NCBI GenBank assembly: GCA_917880885.1
Contig: OU862907.1
Location: 71,791,072-71,855,071, forward strand
Length of the DNA: 64,000 nt
Reading direction: 5' to 3'
From: Limnephilus marmoratus
Lineage: Eukaryota; Arthropoda; Insecta; Trichoptera; Limnephilidae
Part shown: positions 41,400 to 53,180 of the stretch, one piece after another
Position numbering within the stretch: position 1 is the first letter of the stretch
How the letters are laid out: each line of letters starts with the position of its first letter
Notes under the pieces: model-generated
Told to the model about the DNA's origin: nothing
The model's database searches: none
Seen by the model: only the letters and a program-made list of their open reading frames with translations
Program-made: the position numbers and the translations under genes

Positions 41400-43420
41400 G
41401 CTAGCATGGGTGGCACCCGGGGCGGAAATTGTGGTGTCCCCCCCCCCCCCCCCCCATTAAATTTTACTTTGAGATATTTAAAACGCAAATTTCGACCTTA
41501 AATATAAAAAACACTAGCTTGTCAAATGTGTAAACAAAACAAGAAAAAAAATTGGGAATCCCGACCGACCGAGCCATAGAGCTACAAATAACAGTTCCGA
41601 GTGGAGTCTTCAATTCTAGTATGCTGCAAAATTCTGAAGAAAATCATTTGCTGGCTTTAAAACATCATTTTAACAACACATATTTAAGTTAAAACCAGTT
41701 TTGTGTTCTGAGTGTAACGATAAAATTTCAATTGTGAAATAGTAAAGGGTTAAGTCCTCATCTTTTATAATTAATGCACACAGTACACGAAAATGGTTCT
41801 CCTCCGATCTTTGCAGCATATAGTCTGCATTTTTCAAATCTTGCACGTGGAACTTGAAAATGGTTTCCTTCGAAATTTCATTTGAAAATCTGTTCATCTG
41901 CGGACCCATTTCTAGGGAAACCATTCCCGAGTTCCACTATTGTGAGATATTCCCCGAGTTGCAAGATATGAAAGTTTCAGACTACATGCTGCAAATACTG
42001 GAGGAAAACCATTTTCATGTTATGGGTGTAGTTTTAACGAAAACGTGTTACAGAATACAGATTCAATCTTAAATTTTAACCAGTTTTGAAATAATTAATA
42101 AGGTTCAATTTTTATTTAAGCCGGTAGGTTATATGCGGATGCATGTACTGGCGCATTTCGAAGGAAACCATTCTCATTTTCCAAGTGCAGTTAAAAAATT
42201 CAAGTTGCGTACTATGTGGTGCAAAAATCAGATGAGAACCATTTTTGAGTTCTGGATGCAGTTTTGAACCTGGGGAAACGCACACAGAAAGTTAAAACCA
42301 GTTTTGTTCTCCAAATGCAGGATAAATTTCGAAACCGTTCAATCTGGAGAACTGTGAGTTAAGTATAGGCCGGGTAAAAGAATGAATACACCGTCAAGAT
42401 GCCGTACTCACGTAACGTCGTCAATCAAAACACTTTTTATTTTTAAAATTAGGACTAAGGCAAAAATATGATTTAAGGATTACTAGTGTATCGATTATAC
42501 TTGTACATATAATTAAATTATTAAAAATATACATTATGTTTATTTTTAGTAACTCAAACTAGATTTTGGATAATACCCAACCAAATGTTGGACAAAATAA
42601 TTAAGGTATTATGATTTACAGCGCTAGTAATGCGAATGTGACTTCTTATCCAAAGCATCGACAACTGATCGAAATCTGAGGGTGCTCTTACATTTGGTAG
42701 GCAAATTACCTTAGCTTGCAAAACTACCCCATCGTAGGTATAATCGTTCTGTGTAAATACTATCGGCAGTTGACTTGGTAATCGGTGTAAATAGCGCTTG
42801 CGTCAACGAATTCAAAATGCATATTTCGAATTCATAAAAAACGGTTTCTGTAAACCTCGAAATTACTTATTATTCCTTGTATTTATTCATGTACACAAAA
42901 CAATATAATATAGAAAAAAACATACAGATGATTGATCATTTTTCTTCAATCAGTTATCGATCGATTCTGGTATAATTGCATTCAAGTTTTGTTTCTATTA
43001 GAAAAGTGAACTATCAAATCCACTTACATTGTTTTTTTTAAATGATCTTTCAGCACTAATAAAAACGCTAATAGAAAACAACATTTTCAATTCAAGTCAG
43101 TCAATACATAACAATTCACTTCACGAATTTACGTTTACAATAAAAATAATATTACGAAAATAGAATGACACAAGGAATATTTCAGGGAAATCCCTGACTG
43201 GGCAACACTTCGAGTTAGGAATGAAAATTTAAAAAAAAAACATGTGTTTTTCGGATATCCCTGACCAAACGAGCCATAGTGCTAAATAACTGTCAGTGTT
43301 CAAGCGTAAAATATTTTTTGTGGCAATTTTGCACTTTCGTAAGTTTTTTCTCCACGCCCGAGTGTCACCCCCCCTCGGGTGGCACCCGGGGCGGTCCGCC
43401 ACCCCCTCGCTACGCTACTG
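41400..43420 (+). mobile_element. hAT element carrying zinc-finger scraps (element 2)
   Basis: It begins CAGTGGCGTAGCTAGCATGG and ends in the complement of CAGTAGCGTAGCGAGGGGG. The perfect 8-base duplication CTTGCAAC lies at 41392-41399 and 43421-43428. Ends and subterminal regions match element 1 (38364-40570). The interior differs and holds decayed finger sequence at about 41600-42370. No transposase is seen. Confidence 0.8.
41600..42370 (+). pseudogene. Decayed finger sequence in hAT element 2
   Basis: Repeated 'gaaaaccattttcatg' and 'aaaccagttttgtgttctg' units read, allowing frameshifts, as (E)-K-P-F-S-C-x-x-C and K-P-V-L-C-S-E-C, about every 80-90 bases. Zinc histidines are mostly lost. 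Confidence 0.5.
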
Positions 43421-43481
43421 CTTGCAACACCACCCCTCTCTCCGTCCCCCATATTTGTGTATATAAACTGTGAGTTATGAA

Positions 43482-43538
43482 TATTTTGTACTAGTCTGAA
43501 GATGGCCTTGACAGGCTGAAACCGGATGCGGTTAAATA
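43482..43538 (+). ncRNA. Hammerhead-like motif 3b
   Basis: Core CTGAAGA (fits CTGANGA), one extra T, stem II GGCC/GGCT with loop TTGACA, then GAAA and palindromic CCGG. The flanking stem I is weak in this copy; the paralog at 8172 has stronger TATTTAA/TTAAATA arms but a damaged core. Confidence 0.35.
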
Positions 43539-43576
43539 AAATTAGGTGGAAAAAGTAGTTTATTCGTTTTATTATA

Positions 43577-44343
43577 ATACTAGCTGGTCCCGGCATACGT
43601 TGTTATGCCATTTAATAAAGAAATTGTTTCTCCCTGAGTGTCCTTTCCCGTTCCCCTTCCGCCTCCCCTTCTTCTCCTGCGTCCTCTTCCCCTCTCGCGT
43701 TCCCACTCCGTCACCTCCACCTTCCCTCTCCCCACTCCACTCCCCCCCCCTATTCACCGTCCCGCAAACCCCCCTCCCGAGTTCCCCTCCCCCCTCCCAG
43801 GTCCCCAACCCCCTTCCCGTGTTCCCCTTCCACCTTCCCCGCCTTCCCTCTTCCCTTTCCCGCTCCCTCGTCCCGCCAACCCTCCTCCCGCGTTCCATAT
43901 ATTCAATCCCAGTACATTAAATTTTTAAACAGCCCGCGTGACACCTTTTACAATTTTTATTCAAATTTCCATTTTTCATGTATATTAAATTTGGTACCTA
44001 ACATAGGTACCTATTTAAAATATCTAAAATTCTTGATTCGATTCAAACTACTAGGGGAGTACCTACTTTAAATAAATTTTTTAACTTTTCAAAAATAGAA
44101 TCCTGATTGAAAAATCATTCATTGTTTTGCAAAATATCATTCTCTAACACGCGAACAACTGTCAAACGTGCGATGTTTTCTGTTATTATCTAATTTTCTG
44201 CGCAATTTTCTTAATTTTTCACTCCGTAAGAACCACTCTCGAACTTCAAGGAATATTCTAAAAAAGAATTAGCGAAATCGGTTCAGCCGCTCTCGAGATT
44301 TGCGCTTACCAACAAATTTAGCGATTCATTTTTATATTATAGA
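43577..44343 (+). repeat. CT-rich dispersed repeat ('ctagctggt' family), copy 2
   Basis: It runs from 'tactagctggtcccggcat' to 'tttttatattatagatatt'. Block a at 8265-8285 is the empty site, so the borders are well placed. The interior is a long C/T-rich tract; overlapping proline-rich frames are low complexity. Confidence 0.65.
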
Positions 44344-44416
44344 TATTATAATGATTCCACCATGAATAAATAGTCAGTCTCAAAAATATAAATATTAAGA
44401 GATTTAAGATTTCACG

Positions 44417-45205
44417 GCTATTTTGCTGTTTTTGCACATCACGGGGTAAAGGACGTATATGGCACGGGTAGCTGATTTGAGTTTGTCCTGTATGTGGTGG
44501 CGCCGTGGCGCGAAGTGGTTTTAGAATCTAAGTTAGGCCAAAGTACTTCATGGTTTTTAAACACGGTACATAGGTTCGGCGGATGTTTAGGGTTTCCTCT
44601 ACTGACTTTGATGGCCACGATTTTGGTGGAGTTGACTGAGTTCTACATTTTATGAAAAATGCTTCTAGAAGTAAAAGATGTGATTGAACTCGTAGGGTGC
44701 GATTCAGGGCATTGAGCTAAAAATGAGAAGGGTGTCATCGGCTAATTGGACTATTATGGTGTACCTGTCGTGGGGAGTATTCGTACATCGCACGAATATA
44801 TGTTGTAGAAGGTTGGGGCTTGTGGGGACTCCTACTGAGTTTCCTTTCAGTGGTGTGGTGGCCATTTCGTTTAATTGTAAAGGTGCGTGGGAAGCAGGGT
44901 ACGTATTGTACAAAAGAAGGATCGAAACCGAGTTCGCACACTGTGTAGATAAGGGCTTCGTGCCAACCCATGTCGAAGGATTTTACGATGTTAAGTAAGA
45001 TCATTGTGGAGTGGATGTGGGTGAAAGCCGTGCGTTTTGTGTGTGACTATACGGAGAAGCTGGTGTCGGGTTGAGTTGTTTTAAGTATAGTCTAGCGACC
45101 ATGATTTTTTCAACGATTTTACCTATTGAGGGAAGTGGGATATTTTGTCTAATAATTTTCATCTAGATGTAAATCTTTGCCCGGTTTAGGAATTAAAATG
45201 ACGCC
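44417..45205 (-). pseudogene. Jockey-like LINE reverse-transcriptase fragment, copy b
   Basis: Minus-strand pieces include I-L-I-P-K-P-G-K-D near 45200, T-H-I-H-S-T, G-W-H-E-A-L-I-Y-T-V-C-E-L-G-F and Q-L-A-D-D-T-L-L-I near 44735. It is the same truncated segment as copy a without the MITE. Confidence 0.65.
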
Positions 45206-45655
45206 TTTTTTTGATTTTTACATTAGCTCCACACAGGAGGCGCAGAGAAAAATAATTCCCCTCAGGGCCTATGTCATATTTTATGATGCTTTCTGGAGGG
45301 TTCGTTAGGGAAAGGTAGGCGAAAAAGTTCTGAATAGGAAAAAGGTATGAGGGGTGGGTAGGCATCTGGGTCAGTTTGTCCAGTAGTGACGGACGAATGA
45401 ATTTATTCCTTCCAATGCGGTGCAAATCCTACTGCGTCTTGCTGAAGAGTTCAAAAGATCTCCCTCAACGAGTTTCAGCCTGCCGCATTTGGTGAGCAGA
45501 CGCATCTGCCACCAAGATCTGGAAAAATCTGACCCCATGACCCGAGCACCCCATCTAAATCACCAAACGTAGCGAACCACTTGGGGTGACCAATGCAGAG
45601 GTGTTGGTTATCCAATAAATGAAGTAAGTTCCCGGGATGGCGGTACCCCCATATT
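45206..45655 (-). repeat. SINE-like repeat S, copy 8 (long variant)
   Basis: It begins with a T-rich stretch and 'ttacattagctccacacagg' and ends 'atggcggtacccccat'. It includes the long-variant middle with 'gtagtgacggacgaatg'. It lies directly 5' of the jockey-like fragment on the minus strand. Confidence 0.6.
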
Positions 45656-46489
45656 GAAGCATGTACACGTAACTGATTAAAAATGCATTACTTATTACTG
45701 TTTTTTCATTACCGCCTTCATTTATTTCATCCAAACCTAAGTATTGTATTTATTTATTTAAGTTCATCTTATTGAATTTTGTGCTTTAAGATGGAGCCAC
45801 CCCGTGAAGCCGACATTATTAAATTATGATGTAAAATGAAAGTTATTGTACCCATACCCGCCTCCAGAATAGATTGTTTGCTCTTTTAATACTTTTGGGA
45901 AGCTGGGTCAGCGGAATGAATATTGTAATATTATGGGATTAAATCATGGGGTATATTACTAAAACTAGGTAACTTTGAAATCAGCTTTATTGGGAAATTG
46001 AATTACAAGATAGTAATCAATCGGTGGTAATACATGTCAACCAAATTGAAACCAATAGAAATAACGAACATTATAGGTAAATACAAAACATGTGACAATA
46101 TTCATTGATTTAAATTAAACAAAAATATAGAAGGTATATTTACGGCACTTTCTAGAGAGGAAGATTCCACCAGTATGGCACTGGTGAAACACCACCATTC
46201 GGAAAGAAACTTTGCTGGAAATAGCTTCGTGTTTTTTAAGCTGTGTTTGGTTACCGAATCTGAGTAGTCAGGAACATCCCCGCATTCCTCTTCCCCTCTC
46301 CAGAACCTTAAGCCTCACAACAAATACCAAGTATTGGGGATACCAAAGTCTCACTAGCTGGTAGCAGTTGGGACGCTTCTACGGTACTCATAATAAATAA
46401 ATACATATTATTAAAATAAAAAAAAAATTGTTTTTCTATAATATAAATAAGCATGCCACGTTTATGTTTTTCAAACACGAATAGTTCAA
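45656..46489. other. No gene recognised
   Basis: AT-rich sequence with a moderately GC-richer part at 46140-46380; no domain, splice pattern or repeat border was recognised. Confidence 0.4.
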
Positions 46490-46995
46490 TTCGGAAAATA
46501 AATTAGGTTTTCTCCAGTATGGGAAAGCATGTGAGGTATGAAAGTTCAGTTTACAGAAAATGAATAACTAAAGTTGGAACACAAGTAAGGTTTTCTCCTA
46601 TGTGGGTAAACAGGTGATGTTTTAGATTTACCCTTTAAGAATAAGGAAAAGTTTGAAAATTTTGTTTTAGAACATAAATAAGATTTAATAAGTACGCATG
46701 TGCCGTTTTAAATTTCCTATTTGATAACAGGAATAGTTGCAATTAGAATATGAATAAGGTTTTTCTCCAGTATGGGTAAGCGCATGAGTTAATAAAGAAT
46801 TTTTTCTGAACATAAATAACTACGGTAGGGACATGAATATGGTTTTTCTCCAGAATGGGTACACAAGTGCCTGTTTAAGAACAGGAATATTTACAGAGGG
46901 TACATGATAAAGGTTTTTCTCTAGTATGTGTGCGCAAGTGCAGTGCTAACGTTAACTCGCGTAAGCAGGAGTAGATACAAAGGGAACATGAGAAT
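46490..46995 (-). pseudogene. Decayed C2H2 finger array of gene 5 type
   Basis: On the minus strand about six finger units carry T-G-E-K-P linkers (complement of 'ggtttttctccagtatgggt') and cysteine pairs such as C-N-Y-S-C. Stops and small deletions interrupt it. The T-G-E-K-P linkers place it nearer gene 5 than genes 1-4. Neither acidic exon was found nearby. Confidence 0.7.
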
Positions 46996-47477
46996 AAAAT
47001 GTACTAGATACACTTAAAAGCAATAGTATATAATGTATGCTAATTATTGGTTATATGTATAACTGTAAATGTGCATTAAAAATAAAATAAAAATGGTTTT
47101 CGAAATAATATGAAGATTTTATTTGAGCAAAGTTTGAGTTTTGGGAAGCACCAAAATTCATATTGGGCTAGTCATTACAAATTTATATATTTTTACTATA
47201 GCTACGTTGGATTTTATAAAAGCACTTAATTTGAATTTAATGAAAAATGTTACCCCATAAGATCCGAAATTATTTTGACAGAAACTGACCACAGCAACTG
47301 AATTAATTCTGTTGCTAACTTTTCCTGGTTAGTTTAATAATTTAACCATACTAAAAAAAAACAGAGAGATGTCAATGCATACAACTTTGTACGTAACAAT
47401 AAAAAATAAAATGCTTATCAGACTCCCAAATTAATGGTAAATATACATATTTAAAAATATATATATACATATACCAG
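46996..47477. other. No gene recognised
   Basis: AT-rich; nothing supported. Confidence 0.4.
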
Positions 47478-48660
47478 GGCTTAGTGTCATCTTTGAAGAT
47501 GCTGTCTGGAGGGTTTTTTTAGGAAAGGAAGGAGAGGAGTTCAGGAAGAAAAAGATATTAGAGGTGAGTAGGAATATAGGGGTCAGTGTGTCCAGAAGTG
47601 ACGGACATAAGAAATCTCTGCCTCCTTCTGCGGTGCAAGGCAATGTTCCGAGAGAGTCCTGTTGGAGAGGTGAAAAAGTCATCCTGAACCAGTCTCTTCC
47701 GATCTGGCCTGCCACGCAGTTGGCGGGCAGTCGCATCTGCCGTCAAGATTCCACCTCTGCTAAATCACCAAAAGCAGCAAACCATTTGGGGTGACCTATG
47801 TTATCCAATTATACCGCCTACCCACCTCCAAAATTGATTCTTAGGTATTATATTAAAACATCGTGGTTTTTGTATAAAATTTATTAATAATTATTATTAT
47901 AATAAGTTTTCCATATTTTTTCAGAAATTCATACAATTAACATGGTAACCTAATATTTTTACACAACAACGAAAAAAATAGCAAAATGGAGAACTACACC
48001 CTAAAGAGGTTTAAATCAAAATGATTCCAATGAACTTACTTGTATTACAAGAACAACAGTTAGAGCCTTACGCGTTCACTGATTATGATAGTATTAAATT
48101 TCTTAGTAAGAGGGCTCCATAGAAATGTGCCAATAGTAACATAAGTTTCGAAGAAGGAAAAACTGCTGTGACATAATAAAGCATAATTTATTTATATCAA
48201 CGGTGTAAATATACCATAAACAATGAATACGAAATGACATCAGAGAATCAAGTACCTATATACAAAATTTTATAATACAAATAAGCTAGAATAGTTAAAT
48301 TTATTACTAATTTAATTGAAAAGATTTGACTTTTGTACCTATCTTCCGTGTAGTTAAATAGATCCGCCACATCTGCGTATCTATTACTAACTTCATGCAA
48401 CATTGGTACAAGCGAGTGTTTCGAATACTGAGTCATGGTTGGTCCTGGTATTGTTGCATTTAAACAGCATTTAATAACAAGTAGCTCTAGTAGATATTTG
48501 AAATTCTGAAGTGAATTAAATCAGGGTTGTCATACCACCATTTACAATTTAGAATATAAATACTGAGATTTATATAATTCCTCAATCTGAGAGTTACAAT
48601 AAATTTAATTCTTTCATCAAGTAATGATAAGTTTATTTTTTCAGGGGGAATACAGATATA
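47478..48660 (-). repeat. SINE-like repeat S copy 9 with composite-repeat flank (partial copy c)
   Basis: 47478-47833 is a long-variant repeat S. 47834-48660 matches the composite-repeat parts seen at 7625-7920 and 5880-6660 in reverse orientation, including 'ggtcctggtattgttgcat'. A 62-codon frame, M-T-Q-Y-S-K-H-S-L-V-P-M, is shared with the other copies but broken in them. Confidence 0.55.
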
Positions 48661-48678
48661 TATATATATATATATATT

Positions 48679-49390
48679 TTTTTTTTTACATTAACTCCAA
48701 ACAGGAGGCCCCTCTGTCCCTATGTCATGTGAGATGCGGTGTGGAGGGTCTTTTTAAGGAGTGGAAGGAATGATGAACATAAGCCTTGAAGAAACCCATG
48801 TTGAAGGAAGGAGGACACACAGGGGCCGAAAAATCGTGCCACAGCCGAGCTATTGAACACAAGAACGAGTCGAAGAAGCGTCCCGTTCTCATGTGACTAA
48901 TTTCAACCGTGTACAAATGTTGGGCACGCGTTTCACGTGTTTCCGGACTATGCGCCGGTGCCGAAGGGATCAATGATGCTAGTTCCTCAGAGTATATTCT
49001 ATTGTAATACCGGTAGAACAAGGATAGCATTCATACCTGACACCTTTGCTCTAAAGATTGCAATCCGTCTGTTAAGATGGGAGAATCTATCAAACGGACC
49101 GCCTGTTTATACACAGATTCGAGGGTATTTTTTAGGTATTTTGGAGTTCCAGACCGGAGGTGGCTGCTTAATTCAACCGTTAGACATACTTGTGATTTGT
49201 GCAGAATTAGCAGTTGTCTACTATTAAAGATTCTGCGGGCCCTGTATAGTACGCCCAGTTTTGGGAGGCTAATTTTACTCTAGCCTCGATGGAGCCCCCA
49301 TATCTGAGCTGGTCACTTAGAGTTACACCAAGCATATCAATGGATGGCCTGTTCGGAAGATTGCTTCCATTGAAGGAGACTTGGTTTTCA
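48679..49390 (-). mobile_element. LINE 3' part with reverse-transcriptase tail
   Basis: The minus frame 49030-48725 reads L-S-L-F-Y-R-Y-Y, E-E-L-A-S-L-I-P, H-L-Y-T-V-E, R-T-G-R-F-F-D-S-F, A-R-L-W, the typical end of many insect LINE reverse transcriptases. The 3' tail has 'cctgtttggagttaatg' then poly-A. This tail matches the 3' end of repeat S. The sequence 49040-49390 is diverged LINE coding region. Confidence 0.65.
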
Positions 49391-49738
49391 TTTCGAGGTA
49401 AGGAAGGAGAGAATTTTCTGGGAAGGAATAAGATACGAGGGGTGGGTAGGAATCTTAGGTCAGTGTGTCCAAAAGTAACGAATGTACGAATCTAACCCTT
49501 CAACAACGGAACGAGGCGATGGGTCGAGAGAATCTGGCTGGACAGTCAAGATAGGGTCTCCCTCAAATAGTCTCTCATATCCGACCCGCAACGAACTAGG
49601 TAAGCAAAAGCATTCGCCACCAAGACATAGAAAAACCTCACCCAATGCTAAGTCACAAAACGTAGTGAACGTCTTCGGACCACGGTTGGCGGTTAATGAT
49701 TACCGGGGTTGGCGGTCCCATAACTGCCTCCCAAAATG
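49391..49738 (-). repeat. Repeat S body joined to the LINE, copy 10
   Basis: It carries 'gaggggtgggtaggaatc', 'gtcagtgtgtccaaaagt', 'ctaagtcacaaaacgtag' and ends 'ccgcctcccaaaatgag'-like. Its place 5' of the LINE part on the minus strand suggests repeat S may be an internally deleted form of this LINE. Confidence 0.5.
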
Positions 49739-49859
49739 AGTAGTAAATGTAAAAACAGGAAAAAATTCCATAGTTTAGAGAAAGTCAATGTGAATGAGTC
49801 CGCAAGTGACTCTATACATTTTCCTGAGAAAATTAATATTTTCAATCTAAAAATTAAAA

Positions 49860-51417
49860 AAGGTTATACCGCTATGAATCGCCTTTTTCAGAAAATGAAC
49901 AGTAACAGTTGGGACATTAAAAAGGTTTCGTTCAACTGTGAGTCAATATATGACTTTTTAAATTACCCTTTTGAGAATAAGAATACTTACTTCGGAAAAA
50001 GAAAAAGGTTTTTTCCACTGTGAGTCAACATGTGAAGCTTAAACGACTACTTTTGTGAACACGAATAGGTGCAGTCGGGACATGTAAAAGGTTTTATCCC
50101 ACTGTGACTGAACATATGACTTTTTAGATCAGCCTTTACAGAACATGAATAATTGCAGTCGGGACATGAAAAAGGTTTTTTTTCCACTGTGAGTGAACAT
50201 ATGACTTTTTAAATCACTCTTTCGAGAACATGAATAGTTGCAGTCGGGAAATGAAAAAGGTTTTGTTCCACTGTGACTGAACATATGAATTTTTAATTGA
50301 TCCTTTCGAGAACATGAATAGTTGCAGTCGGCACAAGAAAAAGGTTTTGTTTCACTGTAAATGAACATATGACTTTTTAAATCACTCTTTCGAGAACATG
50401 AATAGTTGCAGTCGGGACATGAAAAAGGTTTTGTTCCACTGTGACTGAACATATGAATTTGTAATTGATCCTTTCGAGAACATGAATAGTTGCAGTCGGC
50501 ACAAGAAAAAGGTTTTGTTTCACTGGGAATGAACATATGACTTTTAAAATCACTCTTTGGAGAACATGAATAGTTGCAGTCGGGACATGAAAAAGGTTTT
50601 GTTCCCCTGTGACTGAACATATGACTTTTTAGATCAGCTTTTTGAGAACATGAATAGTTGCAGTCGGGACATAAAAAAAGGTTTTGTTTCACTGTGACTG
50701 AAAAAATGAATTTTTAATTGATCCTTTCGAGAACACGAATAGTTGCAGTCGGGACATGAAAAAGGTTTTGTTCCACTGTCAGTGAACATATGAATTTTTA
50801 ATTGATCCTTTCGAGAACACGAAGAGTTGCAGTCGGGACATGAAAATGGTTTTATCCCACTGTGACTGAACATATGACTTTTTAGATCAGCCTTTACAGA
50901 ACATGAATAATTGCAGTCGGGACATGAAAAAGGTTTTTTTTCCACTGTGAGTGAACATATGACTTTTTAAATCACTCTTTCGAGAACATGAATAGTTGCA
51001 GTCGGGACATGAAAAAGGTTTTGTTCCAATGTGACTGAACATATGAATTTTTAATTGATCCTTTCGAGAACACGAATAGTTGCAGTCGTGACATGAAAAT
51101 GGTTTTATACTACTGAGACTGAACATATGTTTTTTTTAATTACCCTTTTCAGAACATGAATAGTTGCAGTCGGCACAAGAATAAGGTTTTGTTCCACTGT
51201 GAGTAAACATATGTCTTTTAAAGTCACTCTTTCGAGAACATGAATAGTTGCAGTCGGGACATGAATAAGGTTTTGTTCCACTGTGACTGAACATATGAAC
51301 TTTTAATTGATCCTTTCGAGAACACGAATAGTTACAGTCGGCACAAAAAAAAGGTTTTATTCGACTGTGAGTCAACATATGACTTCTTAAATCACTCTTT
51401 CGAGAACATGAATAGTG
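49860..51417 (-). pseudogene. Frame-broken extension of the gene 4 finger array
   Basis: About 18 more 84-base finger units follow the gene 4 stop, in several frames. Helices alternate between K-S-D-L-K-S-H and K-D-Q-L-K-I-H types. A block starting at 50091 is repeated from 50849 (758 bases, nine fingers plus two bases), so the duplication itself shifts frame. Fingers at 49860-50090 are most decayed. Confidence 0.8.
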
Positions 51418-52322
51418 TCAGTCGGGACATGAAAAAGGTTTTGTTCTACTGTGATGACTTTTGTGTATATGACTTTTTAAATCACTCTTTTGAGAACATG
51501 AATAGTTGCAGTCGGGACATGAAAAAGGTTTTGTTTCACTGTGAGTGAACATATGGAGTTTCAAACCACTCTTTCGAGAATATGAATAGTTGCAGTCGGG
51601 ACATGAATAAGGTTTTTTTCGACTGTGAGTCAACATGTGACTTTTTAAATCACTCTTTCGAGAACATGAATAGTTGCAGTCGGGACATGAAAAAGGTTTT
51701 GTTCCACTGTGAGTGAACATATGACTTTTTAAATTACCCTTTTGAGAACATGAATAGTTGCAGTCGGCACAAAAAAAAGGTTTTGTTCGACTGTGATTCA
51801 ACATATGACTTTTTAAATCACTCTTTCGAGAACATGAATAGTTGCAGTCGGGACATGAAAAAGGTTTTGTTCCACTGTGAGTGAACATATGACTTTTTAA
51901 ATTACCCTTTCGAGAACATGAATAGTTGCAGTCGGGACATGAAAAAGGTTTTGTTCCACTGTGAGTGAACATATGACTTTTTAAATCAATCTTTCGAGAA
52001 CATGAATAGTTGCAGTCGGGACATGAAAAAGGTTTTGTTTCACTGTGAGTAAACATATGAAGTTTCAAACCACACTTTCGAGAACATGAATAGTTGCAGT
52101 CGGCACAAGAAAAAGGTTTCGTTCCACTGTGACTGAACATATGAATTTTTAATTGATCCTTTCGAGAACACGAATAGTTGCAGTCGGAACATGAAAAAGG
52201 TGTTATTCCACTATGAGTCAACTTATGACGATTTAAATTACCCTTTTTAGAACACAAATAGTTGCAGTCGGCACAAGAAAAAGGTTTTTTTCCAGAACGG
52301 GTCCGCAAGTTGGTCAATAACT
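51418..52322 (-). CDS. Gene 4 exon C: ten-finger C2H2 array
   Basis: Acceptor CTTTTTCAG on the minus strand opens phase-1 sequence E-L-L-T-N-L-R-T-R-S-G-K-K, then ten fingers of the C-P-D-C-N-Y-S-C type. Finger 10 has an unusual H-I-H-K-S-H-H end. The eleventh is cut by TGA (51420-51418) where TGC for the second cysteine is expected. Helices include G-N, D-Q, C-G, I-D, S-D and S-G variants. DNA identity between units is very high, implying recent expansion or conversion. The spliced product would be about 401 residues; it is probably a nuclear DNA-binding factor. Confidence 0.8.
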
Positions 52323-52435
52323 CTGAAAAAGATAAAAGATAAAGCTTCAAATATGTAAGTAAAATAGCTTCAGCAAAAAGAAAAATTTAAGAGAAAACGA
52401 TTTGATAACTTTAACAAATTTAAAATCAATTTTAC

Positions 52436-52588
52436 CTGCAACCTGCGGCAGTCCTTCAGAGCGTTCTAAACATTCTTTTTTAACATCCATGAGATCTATG
52501 TCAATATCCATACAGGGAATCCCCCCTCTGACTTCTACTGGAGGTCCTGGTTCTGCCTTGATGGTAACAGTCTCCAAACTTAAACTGC
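52436..52588 (-). CDS. Gene 4 exon B: second acidic module
   Basis: 153 bases, phase 1 at both ends; acceptor TTACCTCAG and donor GTAAAA on the minus strand. Peptide: S-L-S-L-E-T-V-T-I-K-A-E-P-G-P, I-P-C-M-D-I-D-I-D-L-M-D-V-K-K-E-C-L-E and L-P-Q-V-A. Both psi-K-x-E motifs are kept. It is the most diverged exon B among genes 1-4. Confidence 0.75.
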
Positions 52589-53032
52589 CTGAGGTAAAAA
52601 AAAAACACAATACAAACATTAATACTCCGGACTTCTACAGGAACAACTATGTGGATGCTTTTTAGGGAGAAAACATCATTTAATCTAGAACTTTTTCAAA
52701 ACAATTTAAATATTTATTGTCGATACAAATATGTTTACTTGCTTCAGTTTTGTATATGTTATGGAATATAATACTTCATGTAACTTATATCATTTCCCAT
52801 ATAGGACAAAGTCTAAACGTGAGAGGGATCTTTTTGTGAGCATCATAATTTTAAAAAAATATTGAATACATTTTAAAGTAAAAATCAAAATAACAAGTGA
52901 ACGACAAAAGAGGACGGCGTGAGCAAACGAACAAATGTTCAATAAATCAAAGAAAGTATTTCAAAACGGACAAGAATTCTGAACATCTAAAATCAACATT
53001 CAACATTTTCTAACTTTTGCAATTAAACTTAC

Positions 53033-53180
53033 TGATTGTCTCCGCAGACTGCGAAAATTCCTTCTTGACCATATCCGGGACGTAGATATCTATATCCGTA
53101 TAGGGCATTCCACCTGTGCCTTCTTCCTGGGAACCTGGTTCCACCTTGATGGAAACACTCTCTGGGTTGGGAAGATCCAT
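53033..53180 (-). CDS. Gene 4 exon A: acidic N-terminal module
   Basis: 148 bases from ATG (53180-53178, context GAAGGCCATGG) to donor GTAAGT, phase 1. It encodes M-D-L-P-N-P-E-S, I-K-V-E-P-G-S, M-P-Y-T-D-I-D-I-Y-V-P-D and V-K-K-E-F. It is two codons shorter than in genes 1-3. Upstream, CGTTGCAG at about 53260-53253 may be the acceptor of a 5' UTR exon. Confidence 0.75.

Larger units (their letters stand above)
37905..45655. repeat. Composite repeat block, copy b
   Basis: The ancestral parts are 37905-38363, 40571-41399, 43421-43576 and 44344-45655. They are collinear with block a and serve as its empty-site reference. Three later inserts (two hAT elements and a CT-rich repeat) break it. Confidence 0.6.

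Noticed and set aside
43546..43928. Proline- and serine-rich frames in the CT-rich repeat
   Set aside because: Several overlapping frames on both strands are open because the DNA is C/T low complexity.
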